In this document: in pieces, positions 16,468 to 26,360 of the stretch
How positions within the stretch are numbered: position 1 is the stretch's first letter
Layout: each line of letters starts with the position of its first letter
Origin: Pseudoalteromonas sp. NC201
Lineage (GTDB): Bacteria; Pseudomonadota; Gammaproteobacteria; Enterobacterales; Alteromonadaceae
Assembly: GCF_002850255.1 (NCBI RefSeq)
Contig: NZ_CP022522.1
Span: 2,355,125-2,419,124, forward strand
DNA: 64,000 nucleotides
Direction: 5' to 3'
Translations under genes and position numbers: made by a program
The notes under the pieces: model-generated
Database searches by the model: none
The model's input: only the letters and a program-made list of their open reading frames with translations
Told to the model about the DNA's origin: nothing

Positions 16468-17514
16468 TTAGGGATGCGGACCTGACGGTTGTTTTTCTGT
16501 GTCGACCTGAGCAAACACCGTTTGGATCTTTTCAGGGATCTTACGTTGTACTTCTTGCGCAGCTTCTTCAATCGCGGCTAAAAATGCCTTAGTTGTGGCA
16601 TTTCCGTGACTTTTCACAACAATACCGCGCAATCCTACCAGACTTGCACCGTTATACTGGTCGGGGTTCACCCTTCTATACAATTTTTTTATAACGGGTC
16701 GAAGTAAAAAGGCCAACGCTTTATAAAAAAAGTGCTTTTTTAACGCTTTGCTAAACTTATGCATGATGAGTTTGGCAATCCCTTCACAGGTTTTCAAGGC
16801 AACGTTGCCGACAAATCCCTCACACACAATAACATCGGCTTTGCCAGAGAACATATCGCTCCCCTCACAATAGCCTTGATAATTAATAACAGATGAGGAT
16901 TTCATTAATTTTGCAGCTTGCTTGATACCATCATGGCCTTTGATTTCTTCAGAGCCAATGTTTAGCAAGCACACTTTAGGTGAAGGAATATTTAATGCCT
17001 CTCCAGCCACGATTGAGCCCATAATACCAAACTGATAGAGGGTCTCAGGGTCACAATGCACATTCGCACCAAGATCAAGCAGATAAACGGGCTGTTTTTT
17101 CTCTGTTGGAACGGCTGAAATTAACGCGGGACGCTTGATGCCAGGCAACATTTTTAGCACATAGTGGGCCATAAAAAAGAGCGCACCTGTATTGCCTGAA
17201 CTTACACAAGCCTGCGCTTCGCCAGATTTCACCAAATCAAGCGCAATACGCATTGAAGACTGCTTTTTATTTCTAAGTGCAGAGGCAGGTTCACAACCGT
17301 TAGTGACGACTTCTTTACAGTGTTTAATTTTGAGTCTTGGATGATCCAGCATATTTGCTTTAGTCAAAGCACTTTCAATAACTTGCTGATTACCACAGAG
17401 GATTAGATTTAAATTTGGGTGCTTAAGCACAGCAGCGATGGCTGCGGGGATAGATGAACGGGGGCCGTAATCGCCCCCCATCATATCTAACGCAATGGTT
17501 AGATCAGTCAGCAT
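16468..17514 (-). CDS. plsX: Phosphate acyltransferase PlsX
   Basis: 348 residues, starting [21 protein letters not shown], the usual PlsX start. Later segments [18 protein letters not shown] and [17 protein letters not shown] are characteristic. PlsX converts acyl-ACP to acyl-phosphate for glycerophospholipid synthesis. It follows rpmF by about 11 bases, the usual arrangement. The next gene is fabD, not fabH. Confidence 0.95.
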   Translation of the reverse strand: MLTDLTIALDMMGGDYGPRSSIPAAIAAVLKHPNLNLILCGNQQVIESALTKANMLDHPRLKIKHCKEVVTNGCEPASALRNKKQSSMRIALDLVKSGEAQACVSSGNTGALFFMAHYVLKMLPGIKRPALISAVPTEKKQPVYLLDLGANVHCDPETLYQFGIMGSIVAGEALNIPSPKVCLLNIGSEEIKGHDGIKQAAKLMKSSSVINYQGYCEGSDMFSGKADVIVCEGFVGNVALKTCEGIAKLIMHKFSKALKKHFFYKALAFLLRPVIKKLYRRVNPDQYNGASLVGLRGIVVKSHGNATTKAFLAAIEEAAQEVQRKIPEKIQTVFAQVDTEKQPSGPHP

Positions 17515-17525
17515 AAAGTAATCTC

Positions 17526-17696
17526 TTACTTAGAAATTACTTTAACGCCTTTGTAGTAACCGTCAGCAGTCACGTGGTGACGACGATGAGTCTCGCCAGA
17601 AACCTGATCTACAGTTAGAGCTGGTCCACTGATCGCATCGTGTGAACGACGCATACCACGACGTGCGCGTGACTTCTTGCTTTTTTGTACCGCCAT
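17526..17696 (-). CDS. rpmF: 50S ribosomal protein L32
   Basis: 56 residues, starting [20 protein letters not shown] and ending [11 protein letters not shown]. This is the typical L32 of gammaproteobacteria. AGGAGAAGG is placed just upstream of the ATG. It is between yceD and plsX, the classical rpmF operon order. Confidence 0.97.
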   Translation of the reverse strand: MAVQKSKKSRARRGMRRSHDAISGPALTVDQVSGETHRRHHVTADGYYKGVKVISK

Positions 17697-17706
17697 TAGC
17701 CTTCTC

Positions 17707-18231
17707 CTAAGAATCTTTCTTAAGTTGTTTCAAAATTTCAAATGGATTTGGTTTGCTATCTTCTGCTTCAATTTCACCAAAGCTCTTTGGCTTATCAGAA
17801 TAAGAGCATAGTGCTTCATCATGCGTCGGGACTATCGGAATCGCGAGTAGCAGTTCATCTTCGACGATTTGTCTTAGATTAACTTCACCCTCTTCATCCA
17901 GTTCCAACACATCATAACGCTCGGGAAGATCATCCGACTCTGCACCTAATCCGACTGGCGAATACGCAAAGTCTTGTTCCAAATCCAACCCTAATTCATC
18001 ATTACAACGCTGACATACAACAGTTAGATGGGCTCGGACTTTGCCTTGCACAACAACCAAACCTTGTTCGTCGATGTTGAAATGAATGTCTACCGCTATT
18101 TCACTATTTTGATCACGCACAACTTGCTGCAATCGAGAAAGTTCTTCAAGCATTACAACACCGTCATAAGATGCTCGACGTTGCGCTGCTCTGCATGGAT
18201 CAATAGTGATGGGAATTTTCACCTTTTGCAT
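17707..18231 (-). CDS. yceD: YceD family protein (DUF177), 23S rRNA accumulation protein
   Basis: 174 residues. It starts [19 protein letters not shown] like E. coli YceD and has the CQRC pair with a later CSYSDKP segment of the DUF177 family. YceD-type proteins affect 23S rRNA levels in bacteria and plants. It is the first gene of the yceD-rpmF-plsX-fab operon. I see no ribosome site before the ATG; a strong promoter ends about 10 bases upstream, so the mRNA may be leaderless (see findings). Confidence 0.92.
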   Translation of the reverse strand: MQKVKIPITIDPCRAAQRRASYDGVVMLEELSRLQQVVRDQNSEIAVDIHFNIDEQGLVVVQGKVRAHLTVVCQRCNDELGLDLEQDFAYSPVGLGAESDDLPERYDVLELDEEGEVNLRQIVEDELLLAIPIVPTHDEALCSYSDKPKSFGEIEAEDSKPNPFEILKQLKKDS

Positions 18232-18240
18232 AGGGGCTGC

Positions 18241-18269
18241 ATCATATAGATAGTTACTGTGTTAGTCAA
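18241..18269 (-). promoter_or_regulatory. Promoter candidate of the yceD-rpmF-fab operon
   Basis: On the minus strand TTGACT, exactly 17 bases, and TATGAT form a near-consensus sigma-70 promoter. The predicted transcription start falls 1-4 bases before the yceD ATG. Confidence 0.65.
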
Positions 18270-18350
18270 AGTAAAAATACACTTTCCCTTTGTTTTTCGC
18301 GTTATTGCGCATTATCCTGTTGGCAATGTTGTCACAAAGATAAAAATCTC

Positions 18351-18953
18351 ATGAAAACGCCCCTTATTCTAGCCTCAAGTTCGCCATTTAGGCAGTCAAT
18401 TTTGAAAAAATTAATGCTTCCTTTTGCATCTTTTTCACCGGATGTAGATGAGCAAACACTCGAAGGTGAATCAGCGCAGCAACTTGTTGCACGGTTGAGC
18501 GAATCAAAAGCCAAAGCAGCAATAGCAAAATATCAACAAGGTGTGGTGATTGGTTCAGACCAAGTCGCGCTGTTCAACGGTGAGATCCTAGGAAAGCCGC
18601 ATAATAAAGAGAACGCGATTAAGCAACTAAGCCTATTTAGTAATAATCGCGTGACTTTTTTGACTGGTTTAACCGTTTTCGACATTGAAAGCGGCAAAAC
18701 GGTCACTGAAGTAGTACCGTTCTACGTTTACTTTCGCCAACTTACCCAAGCACAGATCAGTAACTATTGTGATGCGGAAACACCTTACAACTGTGCTGGA
18801 AGCTTTAAAAGCGAAGGATTAGGGATCTGTCTGTTTGATAAACTTGAAGGAGAAGACCCCAATACCCTGATTGGCCTTCCCCTTATTCAACTCACTAAAA
18901 CACTGCTCACATTTGGTATTGATGTGCTCGCTGAGCAATCAGGCCAACAATAG
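18351..18953 (+). CDS. yceF: Maf-type nucleoside-triphosphate pyrophosphatase YceF
   Basis: 200 residues. LILASSSPFRQSIL at the start, then SPDVDE, SESKAKA, VIGSDQVA and YNCAGSFKSEGLG are the Maf signature, with the YceF-type start and a CAGSF loop. YceF prefers m7GTP in E. coli and probably removes modified nucleotides. It is divergent from yceD, as in E. coli, and its last 15 bases overlap the converging HAD gene. Confidence 0.92.
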   Translation: MKTPLILASSSPFRQSILKKLMLPFASFSPDVDEQTLEGESAQQLVARLSESKAKAAIAKYQQGVVIGSDQVALFNGEILGKPHNKENAIKQLSLFSNNRVTFLTGLTVFDIESGKTVTEVVPFYVYFRQLTQAQISNYCDAETPYNCAGSFKSEGLGICLFDKLEGEDPNTLIGLPLIQLTKTLLTFGIDVLAEQSGQQ

Positions 18954-19583
18954 GTTAGACAAGTCATGATAGTTATCGCAAATATGGGCAGCCGATGTTT
19001 GCGATAACAGCTCTCTTGTTGCAACACCCATAGTGACGCCGATCGCGTCAATGCCTGCATTCTCCGCTAAATTCATATCAATTATCGTATCGCCTATCAT
19101 GACAGCCTCTGTAGCTTCCACATTTAGTTCAGCCAAAATCTGAAGCAACATATCGGGATGCGGTTTAGACTCCGCCTCACATGCTGTCCGTGTCGTGACG
19201 AAAACATCACTCAACCCGCTTTCTGTCATCAGACGGTCAAGCCCGACTCGGCTTTTTCCTGTTGCAACCGCAACTTTGACTCCATTGCCATGTAATTGCT
19301 TTAAAAGTGTTTCAGCGCCTTCAAATAGAGGCGCTGGAGTTTTATCTTGATGTTTATAGATATACTTATAAGCCGCTATTAAAGACGCTAATTTGTCTTC
19401 ATGATTTGGAAAAAGTGTCAGTATCGCTTTATCGAGAGACAGGCCGATAATACTTTTCGCCGCTTCGTTACTGACGGGTGCAATTCCACAAGATTCAGCA
19501 GCTTGATGAATGGTGTTTACGATTTTTGGCACAGAGTCCATGACGGTACCATCCCAGTCGAAAATTACACACTTATAACGCAT
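18939..19583 (-). CDS. HAD-superfamily phosphatase (Gph-like) downstream of rluC
   Basis: 214 residues. DWDGTVMDS is the HAD nucleophile motif, ATGKSRVGLD holds motif II, and HPDMLLQI with MIGDTIIDM forms motifs III and IV. The cap domain is small and helical, as in subfamily IA. It starts 2 bases after rluC and likely shares its transcript. The substrate is unknown, but small phosphate esters such as phosphoglycolate are typical. The convergent overlap with yceF is 15 bases. Confidence 0.87.
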   Translation of the reverse strand: MRYKCVIFDWDGTVMDSVPKIVNTIHQAAESCGIAPVSNEAAKSIIGLSLDKAILTLFPNHEDKLASLIAAYKYIYKHQDKTPAPLFEGAETLLKQLHGNGVKVAVATGKSRVGLDRLMTESGLSDVFVTTRTACEAESKPHPDMLLQILAELNVEATEAVMIGDTIIDMNLAENAGIDAIGVTMGVATRELLSQTSAAHICDNYHDLSNLLLA

Positions 19584-19584
19584 G

Positions 19585-20535
19585 TTACTTCCTTAATTTA
19601 ACTAAGCATGCTTCCAAAGCCCCATCCAATGGCGCCTCTACATGGTGTGTCGTTTCTGTTTTTGGGTGCATAAATCTGAGTTCTTTGGCATGCAAAAACA
19701 GCCTATTTAATCCCACTTCACGCATTTTGGCATCAAACACCTGATCGCCATACTTATCATCACACGCAATCGGATGTCCTTTACATTGAGTATGCACTCG
19801 GATCTGGTGCGTTCTGCCTGTTACTGGTGACGCCTGCACTAAAGTTGCGGACTCAAAACGCTCGACGACTCTAAAACGAGTATGAGAAGGCTTGCCTTGC
19901 TCATGATCCACTCGCACCACTCGCTCACCTGACTTTAAGGTATTTTTACGTAGCGGTTCGGTGACATTTTTATGTTTGGCATCCCATTGCCCTGAAACCA
20001 GCGCAAGGTAATTCTTCTCCATGGTCTTTTCTCTTAGCTGCTCATGAAGTCCTTTAAGCACAGCGCGGCGCTTTGAAATCAACAAACAACCCGATGTGTC
20101 GCGGTCCAAACGGTGCACCAACTCCAAACTTTGCTCTTGTGGGCGTAATGCTCTTAATGCTTCAATTAAGCCATAGCTTAAGCCGCTGCCACCATGTACC
20201 GCCATACCGGCTGGTTTATTTATAACTATCAGATGCTTATCTTCATAAAGAATGGCATCTTCTAAGTTTGCGACTTTATCTAGATTTTTAGGCACAAACT
20301 CTGTTTTCTCCGCAACACGCACAGGTGGGATACGGATTTCATCATTGATTTGTAGTTTATATACAGGCTTCACCCGCTTTTTGTTTACGCGCACTTCCCC
20401 TTTACGAAGAATTTTATATACGGCGCTTTTTGGCACCCCTTTCAAATGCGTAACTAAAAAGTTATCGATCCTTTGACCTTCTTGGTCTTCCGTCACGGTA
20501 ACGAAGCTAACTTGTAATGCGGGTTTCTCTGACAT
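19585..20535 (-). CDS. rluC: 23S rRNA pseudouridine synthase RluC
   Basis: 316 residues. An S4 RNA-binding domain is at the N-terminus (QRIDNFLVTHL, then YKILRKGEVRVNKKRVK) and the catalytic Asp is in HRLDRDTSGCLL. RluC makes pseudouridine at positions 955, 2504 and 2580 of E. coli 23S rRNA. It is divergent from rne, the same pairing as in E. coli. Confidence 0.94.
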   Translation of the reverse strand: MSEKPALQVSFVTVTEDQEGQRIDNFLVTHLKGVPKSAVYKILRKGEVRVNKKRVKPVYKLQINDEIRIPPVRVAEKTEFVPKNLDKVANLEDAILYEDKHLIVINKPAGMAVHGGSGLSYGLIEALRALRPQEQSLELVHRLDRDTSGCLLISKRRAVLKGLHEQLREKTMEKNYLALVSGQWDAKHKNVTEPLRKNTLKSGERVVRVDHEQGKPSHTRFRVVERFESATLVQASPVTGRTHQIRVHTQCKGHPIACDDKYGDQVFDAKMREVGLNRLFLHAKELRFMHPKTETTHHVEAPLDGALEACLVKLRK

Positions 20536-21145
20536 TGCCTAATCACTGATTTGAGTAATAATTTAGTTGCTATCTCGACATTATTAGTGGGATAATCAGG
20601 CCGCAAATTTTTGCGAGGTGCTTTTTATCGCAAAAACAATATCGTGATGCACATCTTGGATGGCAGATCATACAGATTAGAGCTAATATTTCCAAAGCTT
20701 TTATCATACATCTAAGATAAACACGTGCGAACAGTCAATGCGAAGCGCGTAATATTTCGTTTAATGACTGGACACGATGAACAAACCAAAAAGCAAGAAA
20801 TTAAAATTTGTCTGATACGTTTACCACAGTTGCAGTAATACCCGTGCATAGCAGGCCGCAACTCGTGAATAACCACAAAGCAATCAAGTCAAAAGATGGT
20901 GATAGCTAAGCTTGGCAAACCAAGCTCAACTTGCCCCGTGCATGACTACTTTGTGAAACGAATAAACGTGCAAAGAGCGAACGATGGATCAGTGATTTTA
21001 CCCTGATTTAAAGCGGAAACTGTGAATATGTTCCCTTTCCCCCAGTCGTGAGACTGCATCATTTAATAGGAACATCCAAGGTGTAGCACGCTGTCGCTGG
21101 CAAGACGTATCAGGCGCTGTAAATAATTAAGTAGAGAATTACAAT
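20536..21145 (+). promoter_or_regulatory. rluC/rne intergenic region with structured rne leader
   Basis: 610 bases without a gene. The part near rne has clear hairpins: AGCTTGG/CCAAGCT at 20909-20926, CAGTC/GACTG at 21043-21056 nested in ATGTTCC (21028) and GGAACAT (21069). CACAAAG near 20872 can also pair with CTTTGTG near 20949, and CCGTGCAT occurs twice, near 20842 and 20936. In E. coli the 361-base rne leader controls rne mRNA decay by binding RNase E; this region probably does the same. I cannot assign the promoter. Confidence 0.6.
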
Positions 21146-24100
21146 ATGAAACGTATGCTGATCAATGCAACGCAGCAAGAAGAAATGCGCGTGGCACTGG
21201 TTGACGGCCAGCGTCTATACGATCTAGATATAGAAAGCCCTGGTCACGAACAGAAAAAAGCCAATATCTATAAGGGTAAAATTACCCGTATCGAACCATC
21301 CCTAGAAGCCGCATTTGTTGATTATGGCGCTGAGCGTCACGGATTCCTTCCTTTAAAAGAAATCGCTAAAACGTATTTCCCAGATGGCTACACATTCAAT
21401 GGTCGTCCTAACATCAAAGACGTGATCAAAGAAGGTCAAGAAGTCATCGTTCAGGTTGATAAAGAAGAACGTGGTCAAAAAGGTGCGGCACTTACAACGT
21501 TTATCAGCGTCGCTGGTAGCTACTTGGTATTAATGCCAAATAACCCAAGAGCTGGCGGTATTTCACGTCGTATCGAAGGTGACGAGCGCATTGAGCTTAA
21601 AGAAGCATTGAGTCGCTTAAACGTACCTAAAGGTATGGGTCTTATCGTACGCACCGCGGGCGTAGGTAAATCTTTCGAAGAACTAGAGTACGACCTTAAA
21701 GCGTTACTTGTTCATTGGGACGCAATCCAAAACGCAGCAAATAGCGGTAAAGCACCTTTCTTAATTCACCAAGAAAGTAACGTGATCTTCCGTGCTATTC
21801 GCGATTATTTACGTCGTGATATCGGTGAGATCCTAATTGATAAACCGCGTGTTTTTGAAGAAGCGAAAGCGCATATCGAGCGTTTCCGTCCAGATTTCAT
21901 CAATCGTGTTAAGCTTTATCAAAACGATGTGCCATTATTCACGCATTATCAAATTGAGAGTCAGATTGAGTCAGCTTTCCAGCGTGAAGTGCGTTTGCCT
22001 TCAGGTGGTTCTATCGTTATTGATCCAACAGAAGCACTCACTTCTATCGATATCAACTCGTCAAAAGCGACGAAAGGTGGCGATATCGAAGAGACTGCGC
22101 TGAATACTAACCTAGAAGCGGCTGACGAGATTGCACGCCAGTTACGTTTACGTGACTTAGGTGGATTAATCGTTATCGACTTTATCGATATGACTCCGCC
22201 TCGCCATCAACGTGAAGTAGAAAACCGCTTGAAAGAAGCCGTTCGTACTGACCGTGCTCGCGTGCAAATCGGTAAGATTTCTCGTTTCGGCTTATTAGAA
22301 ATGTCGCGTCAACGTTTGCGTCCGTCTTTAGGTGAAGCGAGCCAACATACGTGTCCACGCTGTGACGGCCAAGGCACCATTCGCTCAAACGAATCCATTG
22401 CTTTGTCTATCTTGCGTCTAATCGAAGAAGAAGCGATCAAAGATAATACCGCTCAGGTCAACGCCCAAGTGCCTGTCGCTGTTGGTGCTTATCTATTAAA
22501 TGAAAAGCGTCGTTCTGTACAACGCATCGAAAAGCGCCACGAGTGCCACGTTGTTATCATCCCTAATCAACACCTAGAAACACCTCACTATGAAGTGGTT
22601 AGGTTGCGTAAAGATGAAACAACAGAAGCTGCAAGCTATGAGCAGATCACCGCGCCAGAGCCTGAAGTCGTTGAAATTGCTCGAGCTCAAGCGATTGTGA
22701 AAGAGGAGCCTGTGTTAAAAGGTGTCGTTATGCCTGATGCACCAGCACCGGCGCCTGCGCCAGCCCCTACTCCAGCTCAAACAGCAAAACCACAAACGCG
22801 TAAGCCACAAGCACAACCTGCTCAAAACGGCACCAGCCTGTTTGCAAAGATTGGTCAATGGTTCAAGAGCCTATTTGCTAGTGACAGCGATAACCAAGAA
22901 GAAAACAAGCCTTCTGAAGAAAAATCATCACGCGATAACAACCGTGATAATCGCCGTCGCAATAATAACAATCGTCGTCGTAACAATAACCGCCGTCGTA
23001 ACGATCAACAAAAAGACACAACGGTTGAATCGAAAGACGAAAACAACAGTAACGAGCAACGTGGTGATAACCGCAAACGCCGTCGTCCAAATAACAGAAA
23101 GCGCCAAGATCAGGACAAAGCAAACCGTCCAGCTAAGGAGCCTGTAAACGATAACGTTGAAACGGTTCAGGCTAAAGACGCGCCAGTTAAAGAAGCGACA
23201 GTAAAACCACGCAGACAAAGACGTAATCTTCGCAAGAAGGTACGTGTGGAAGAAACCAATGCGCAGGATACTAACACGTCAGAGCAAGCTAGCACTGAAG
23301 AAGTGAAAGTAGAAGCAAAGCCGCTTGAACAACCAGCGAAAACGGCAGCTGATTCTAAAGCTGAACAAAAGCCAAGGCAAAGAAAAGCGAAACCTGTCGC
23401 TGACAAATCAGAACAAGAGTCTGCAACTAACGAACATGTAGCAGCACCTTCTGAACAATCTGACGTACACGCTCAAGCAAAGCAGCAAGAAACTGCTAAC
23501 ACTGAGCGCCACGAACAAAACGATGTTACCGAGGTGGTATCTGCCGAACTTTCAGAATCGCAAAATGATGACGAAAATAAAGAAGGCCGCACTCGCTCTA
23601 GACGTTCTCCGCGTCATCTGAGAGCGGCAGGTCAACGTCGCCGTCGTCAGGATACGCCTGAAAAAGGTCAAGCTGCTGCATTTGTGCCCGTTGCAGATCA
23701 AGCAGCTGCAGAATACGAAGCAGAGCTAAAAGCAAAATCTTCTTCTGACATTGACGTTCAAGAAGGTGTACAGCAAGAAGCAAATACAGTTGAGACTCAA
23801 TTGTCACCTGAAGCGGTAACTGAAGATAATGCGCCAGCGGCAGAAGTGACAGTTTCTGAGACACACACTGATGCAGAGCAGCATGTCGAAACTAAGCCAG
23901 CCGAAGCACAGGTTGACGAAAATGCAGCGCAAGAAGCGGAGCCTGTAAAAGAAGTTGAGGCAAGTACTGCTGAAGCACCATTGCAACAAGCTGCACAGCC
24001 CGAAACATCCGCAAGCGCTGACGAAGTAGTCGCAGAAGCAGTAGAAGCTATGCCGCCAGAAGCAGCAAAAGAGGTGAAAGCTGAGCCAATCGCTGACACA

Positions 24101-24553
24101 GTAGAGGCTGAACAAGTTGAATCGACAGAGGAAAAAGTTGAGGCTGAAACTGCAGTTGTAGAAGAAACTCAGGCTTCTGACACTGAGGCAACACCTGAAG
24201 TTCAGGAGCCAGCAGCCGAGGCACCGGCAGCAGAAGCGGTTGAGGAAACAACAGCTGCTGAAACAGTTACTGAATCTTCAACTGAAGATACACCAGTCGC
24301 TGAAACAGTTGAAGCACCTACTCAACAAGTAGTAAACAGCAATTCAGTACAAAGCCGTATACGCTTCAACCAAACGGCTGCCGCGCCAATGACAAAAGCA
24401 CAAAGTGTGATTGAGGATGTCGTGGTAGAAACACCATCTGCGATGCCACATGAACAGCGTCAGACTGTGGCGAATAGCGGATCAGGTGTTGGCTCTAAGT
24501 CACCAACAGGCAGAGCAAGCGCCGACATGGCCTCTCCTGCTCAGGTTGACTAA
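21146..24553 (+). CDS. rne: Ribonuclease E
   Basis: 1135 residues. The catalytic half (~1-520) has the S1 domain ([19 protein letters not shown]), active-site Asp in SIDINSSKA and [13 protein letters not shown] (about 302 and 345), and the Zn-link CPRCDGQG near 403. An amphipathic segment [16 protein letters not shown] (~564-579) matches the membrane-targeting helix. Next comes an Arg/Asn-rich RNA-binding part, then about 350 residues rich in Ala, Glu, Val and Pro, and a conserved end with [15 protein letters not shown] that may recruit a partner such as PNPase. RNase E leads mRNA decay and rRNA/tRNA processing and scaffolds the degradosome. A terminator follows. Confidence 0.96.
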   Translation: MKRMLINATQQEEMRVALVDGQRLYDLDIESPGHEQKKANIYKGKITRIEPSLEAAFVDYGAERHGFLPLKEIAKTYFPDGYTFNGRPNIKDVIKEGQEVIVQVDKEERGQKGAALTTFISVAGSYLVLMPNNPRAGGISRRIEGDERIELKEALSRLNVPKGMGLIVRTAGVGKSFEELEYDLKALLVHWDAIQNAANSGKAPFLIHQESNVIFRAIRDYLRRDIGEILIDKPRVFEEAKAHIERFRPDFINRVKLYQNDVPLFTHYQIESQIESAFQREVRLPSGGSIVIDPTEALTSIDINSSKATKGGDIEETALNTNLEAADEIARQLRLRDLGGLIVIDFIDMTPPRHQREVENRLKEAVRTDRARVQIGKISRFGLLEMSRQRLRPSLGEASQHTCPRCDGQGTIRSNESIALSILRLIEEEAIKDNTAQVNAQVPVAVGAYLLNEKRRSVQRIEKRHECHVVIIPNQHLETPHYEVVRLRKDETTEAASYEQITAPEPEVVEIARAQAIVKEEPVLKGVVMPDAPAPAPAPAPTPAQTAKPQTRKPQAQPAQNGTSLFAKIGQWFKSLFASDSDNQEENKPSEEKSSRDNNRDNRRRNNNNRRRNNNRRRNDQQKDTTVESKDENNSNEQRGDNRKRRRPNNRKRQDQDKANRPAKEPVNDNVETVQAKDAPVKEATVKPRRQRRNLRKKVRVEETNAQDTNTSEQASTEEVKVEAKPLEQPAKTAADSKAEQKPRQRKAKPVADKSEQESATNEHVAAPSEQSDVHAQAKQQETANTERHEQNDVTEVVSAELSESQNDDENKEGRTRSRRSPRHLRAAGQRRRRQDTPEKGQAAAFVPVADQAAAEYEAELKAKSSSDIDVQEGVQQEANTVETQLSPEAVTEDNAPAAEVTVSETHTDAEQHVETKPAEAQVDENAAQEAEPVKEVEASTAEAPLQQAAQPETSASADEVVAEAVEAMPPEAAKEVKAEPIADTVEAEQVESTEEKVEAETAVVEETQASDTEATPEVQEPAAEAPAAEAVEETTAAETVTESSTEDTPVAETVEAPTQQVVNSNSVQSRIRFNQTAAAPMTKAQSVIEDVVVETPSAMPHEQRQTVANSGSGVGSKSPTGRASADMASPAQVD

Positions 24554-24563
24554 GCAGTAATTG

Positions 24564-24594
24564 AAAAGCCAGTCTTTTTAGACTGGCTTTTTTG
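24564..24594 (+). terminator. Terminator of rne
   Basis: AAAAGCCAGTC, TTTTTA and GACTGGCTTTTTT form a strong hairpin with T-tract just after the rne stop. Confidence 0.92.
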
Positions 24595-24701
24595 TGTCCG
24601 AATTTTACTGAGCAGACAAATGGTAATACCAGTCCTTCGTAGCACTCCGTGTTATTTATCAGTAGAATGCCGTCAATTCTTTGATCGTTAAAGTCAAAAG
24701 T

Positions 24702-26360
24702 ATGATCACACTTAAGAGATTTAAAAACGCCTCTTTAAAAGGTGACCTATTCGGTGGTGTAACCACTGCAATTATTTCTTTACCACTCGCACTCGCTTTT
24801 GGTGTTGCCTCTGGTGCTGGCGCAGAAGCTGGGATGTGGGGCGCAATTTTAGTTGGCTTATTTGCCGCGCTGTTCGGTGGTTCAACCTCCCTCATTTCTG
24901 AACCAACCGGCCCAATGACTGTTATCATGACAGCAGTACTCACCGCCATGATGAGCAAGTACCCCGAAAATGGTCTTGCGATGGGCTTTACTGTTGTCAT
25001 GATGGCAGGTGCTTTTCAGGTTTTACTCGGTACGCTCAAGTTAGGTAAATACGTTACCTTGATGCCTTACAGCGTCATCTCCGGATTTATGTCTGGTATT
25101 GGTGTTATCCTCATTATTTTGCAGCTTGCTCCTTTACTTGGACATCAAGCGCCTGCAGGTGGTGTTGTTGGCACTTTGTCTAACTTGCCCAGCCTGCTGA
25201 TGGACTTACACTTTTCTGAGTTGTTCCTCGGGGTGATCACACTTGCAATCTTATTCAAAATGCCAAGTAAGTGGCGCCAGTACGTGCCAGCTCAACTGGT
25301 CGCACTCGTCGCCGTTACACTGCTTTCAATTATTATTTTTGATACCGATAGTATTCGCCGCATCGGAGAAATTCCAAGTGGCCTGCCAAGTATTGTGTTG
25401 CCAGTATTATCACCAGAGCTCTTCGTTGAAATGCTTATCGACGCATTGGTACTGGGCACTTTGGGTTGTATAGATACGTTGCTAACAGCAGTAATAGCCG
25501 ACAGTTTAACGCGAACCGAGCATGATTCTGATAAGGAGCTCAGAGGCCAAGGTATTGCCAATATGATAGCTGGCCTTTTTGGTGCATTGCCAGGTGCTGG
25601 CGCAACGATGGGAACTGTGGTCAATATTCAAGTGGGCGCTCGCTCGCCCATCGCTGGCATATTCAGGGCACTAATTTTGATGGCCGTAGTCTTTATCGCG
25701 GGCAGTTTGACCGAGCCAATCCCAATGGCGGTGCTTGCTGGTATTGCAGTGTATGTTGGTTTTAATATTCTGGATTGGAGTTTTATCCAGCGTGCTCATA
25801 AGCTTAGTGTCAGTCAAATGGCGATTATGTATGGCGTAATGCTCCTTACCGTTTTTGTTGACCTGATTGTTGCCGTGGGCCTTGGCGTATTTATCTCTAA
25901 TGTGATGATCATAGAGAGATTAAGCCGAGTGCAAGCTAATCATGTTAAAGCAATTAGCGACAGTGATAGCGATGAAGATGTGCCACTAACAAAAAAGGAA
26001 AGCGAGCTGTTAGATAAAGCCAACGGTAAACTATTATTCTTTTATCTTTCCGGGCCAATGATTTTTAGCGTCTCAAAAGCAATCGCAAGACAACACCGCA
26101 AGATTAGTGAATACAAAGCCATGGTATTAGATTTAAGCGACGTAGCTATGATTGATGTCACCGTGGGCTTAGCCATTGAAAATGCGATTACAGATGCGCT
26201 TGATGCTGACTGTAGCGTGTTTATCTATTCACCGAATTTGGAGACCACCGATAAGCTCAAGCGCTTAAACATTCACGACCGTCTAGGCGACCGTGCATTT
26301 TGTGATAGTCGCGAGATAGCGCTCAGTCAAGCCATTGATACTATGGCTAAAACTTATTAA
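24702..26360 (+). CDS. SulP family inorganic anion transporter with STAS domain
   Basis: 552 residues from ATG 24702 (MITLKRFKNASLKGDLFGG); a TTG at 24681 would add 7 residues and has no ribosome site. About 10-12 membrane segments include GVTTAIISLPLALAFGVASG, SEPTGPMTVIMTAV and GQGIANMIAGLFGALPGAG. The C-terminal ~120 residues form a STAS domain (VMLDLSD-type strand MVLDLSDVAMIDVT). SulP members carry sulfate, bicarbonate or other anions; this one cannot be assigned, though marine members are often bicarbonate importers. It is followed closely by the LysR gene on the other strand. Confidence 0.88.
   Translation: MITLKRFKNASLKGDLFGGVTTAIISLPLALAFGVASGAGAEAGMWGAILVGLFAALFGGSTSLISEPTGPMTVIMTAVLTAMMSKYPENGLAMGFTVVMMAGAFQVLLGTLKLGKYVTLMPYSVISGFMSGIGVILIILQLAPLLGHQAPAGGVVGTLSNLPSLLMDLHFSELFLGVITLAILFKMPSKWRQYVPAQLVALVAVTLLSIIIFDTDSIRRIGEIPSGLPSIVLPVLSPELFVEMLIDALVLGTLGCIDTLLTAVIADSLTRTEHDSDKELRGQGIANMIAGLFGALPGAGATMGTVVNIQVGARSPIAGIFRALILMAVVFIAGSLTEPIPMAVLAGIAVYVGFNILDWSFIQRAHKLSVSQMAIMYGVMLLTVFVDLIVAVGLGVFISNVMIIERLSRVQANHVKAISDSDSDEDVPLTKKESELLDKANGKLLFFYLSGPMIFSVSKAIARQHRKISEYKAMVLDLSDVAMIDVTVGLAIENAITDALDADCSVFIYSPNLETTDKLKRLNIHDRLGDRAFCDSREIALSQAIDTMAKTY

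Noticed and set aside
22878..24251. Several long antisense ORFs inside the rne tail
   Set aside because: They mirror the low-complexity GAA/GCA-rich rne codons, which by chance lack stops on the other strand.
24619..24634. TGGTAATACCA before the SulP gene as a regulator site
   Set aside because: A perfect 11-base palindrome, but similar strings occur in intergenic repeats here and it has no other support.
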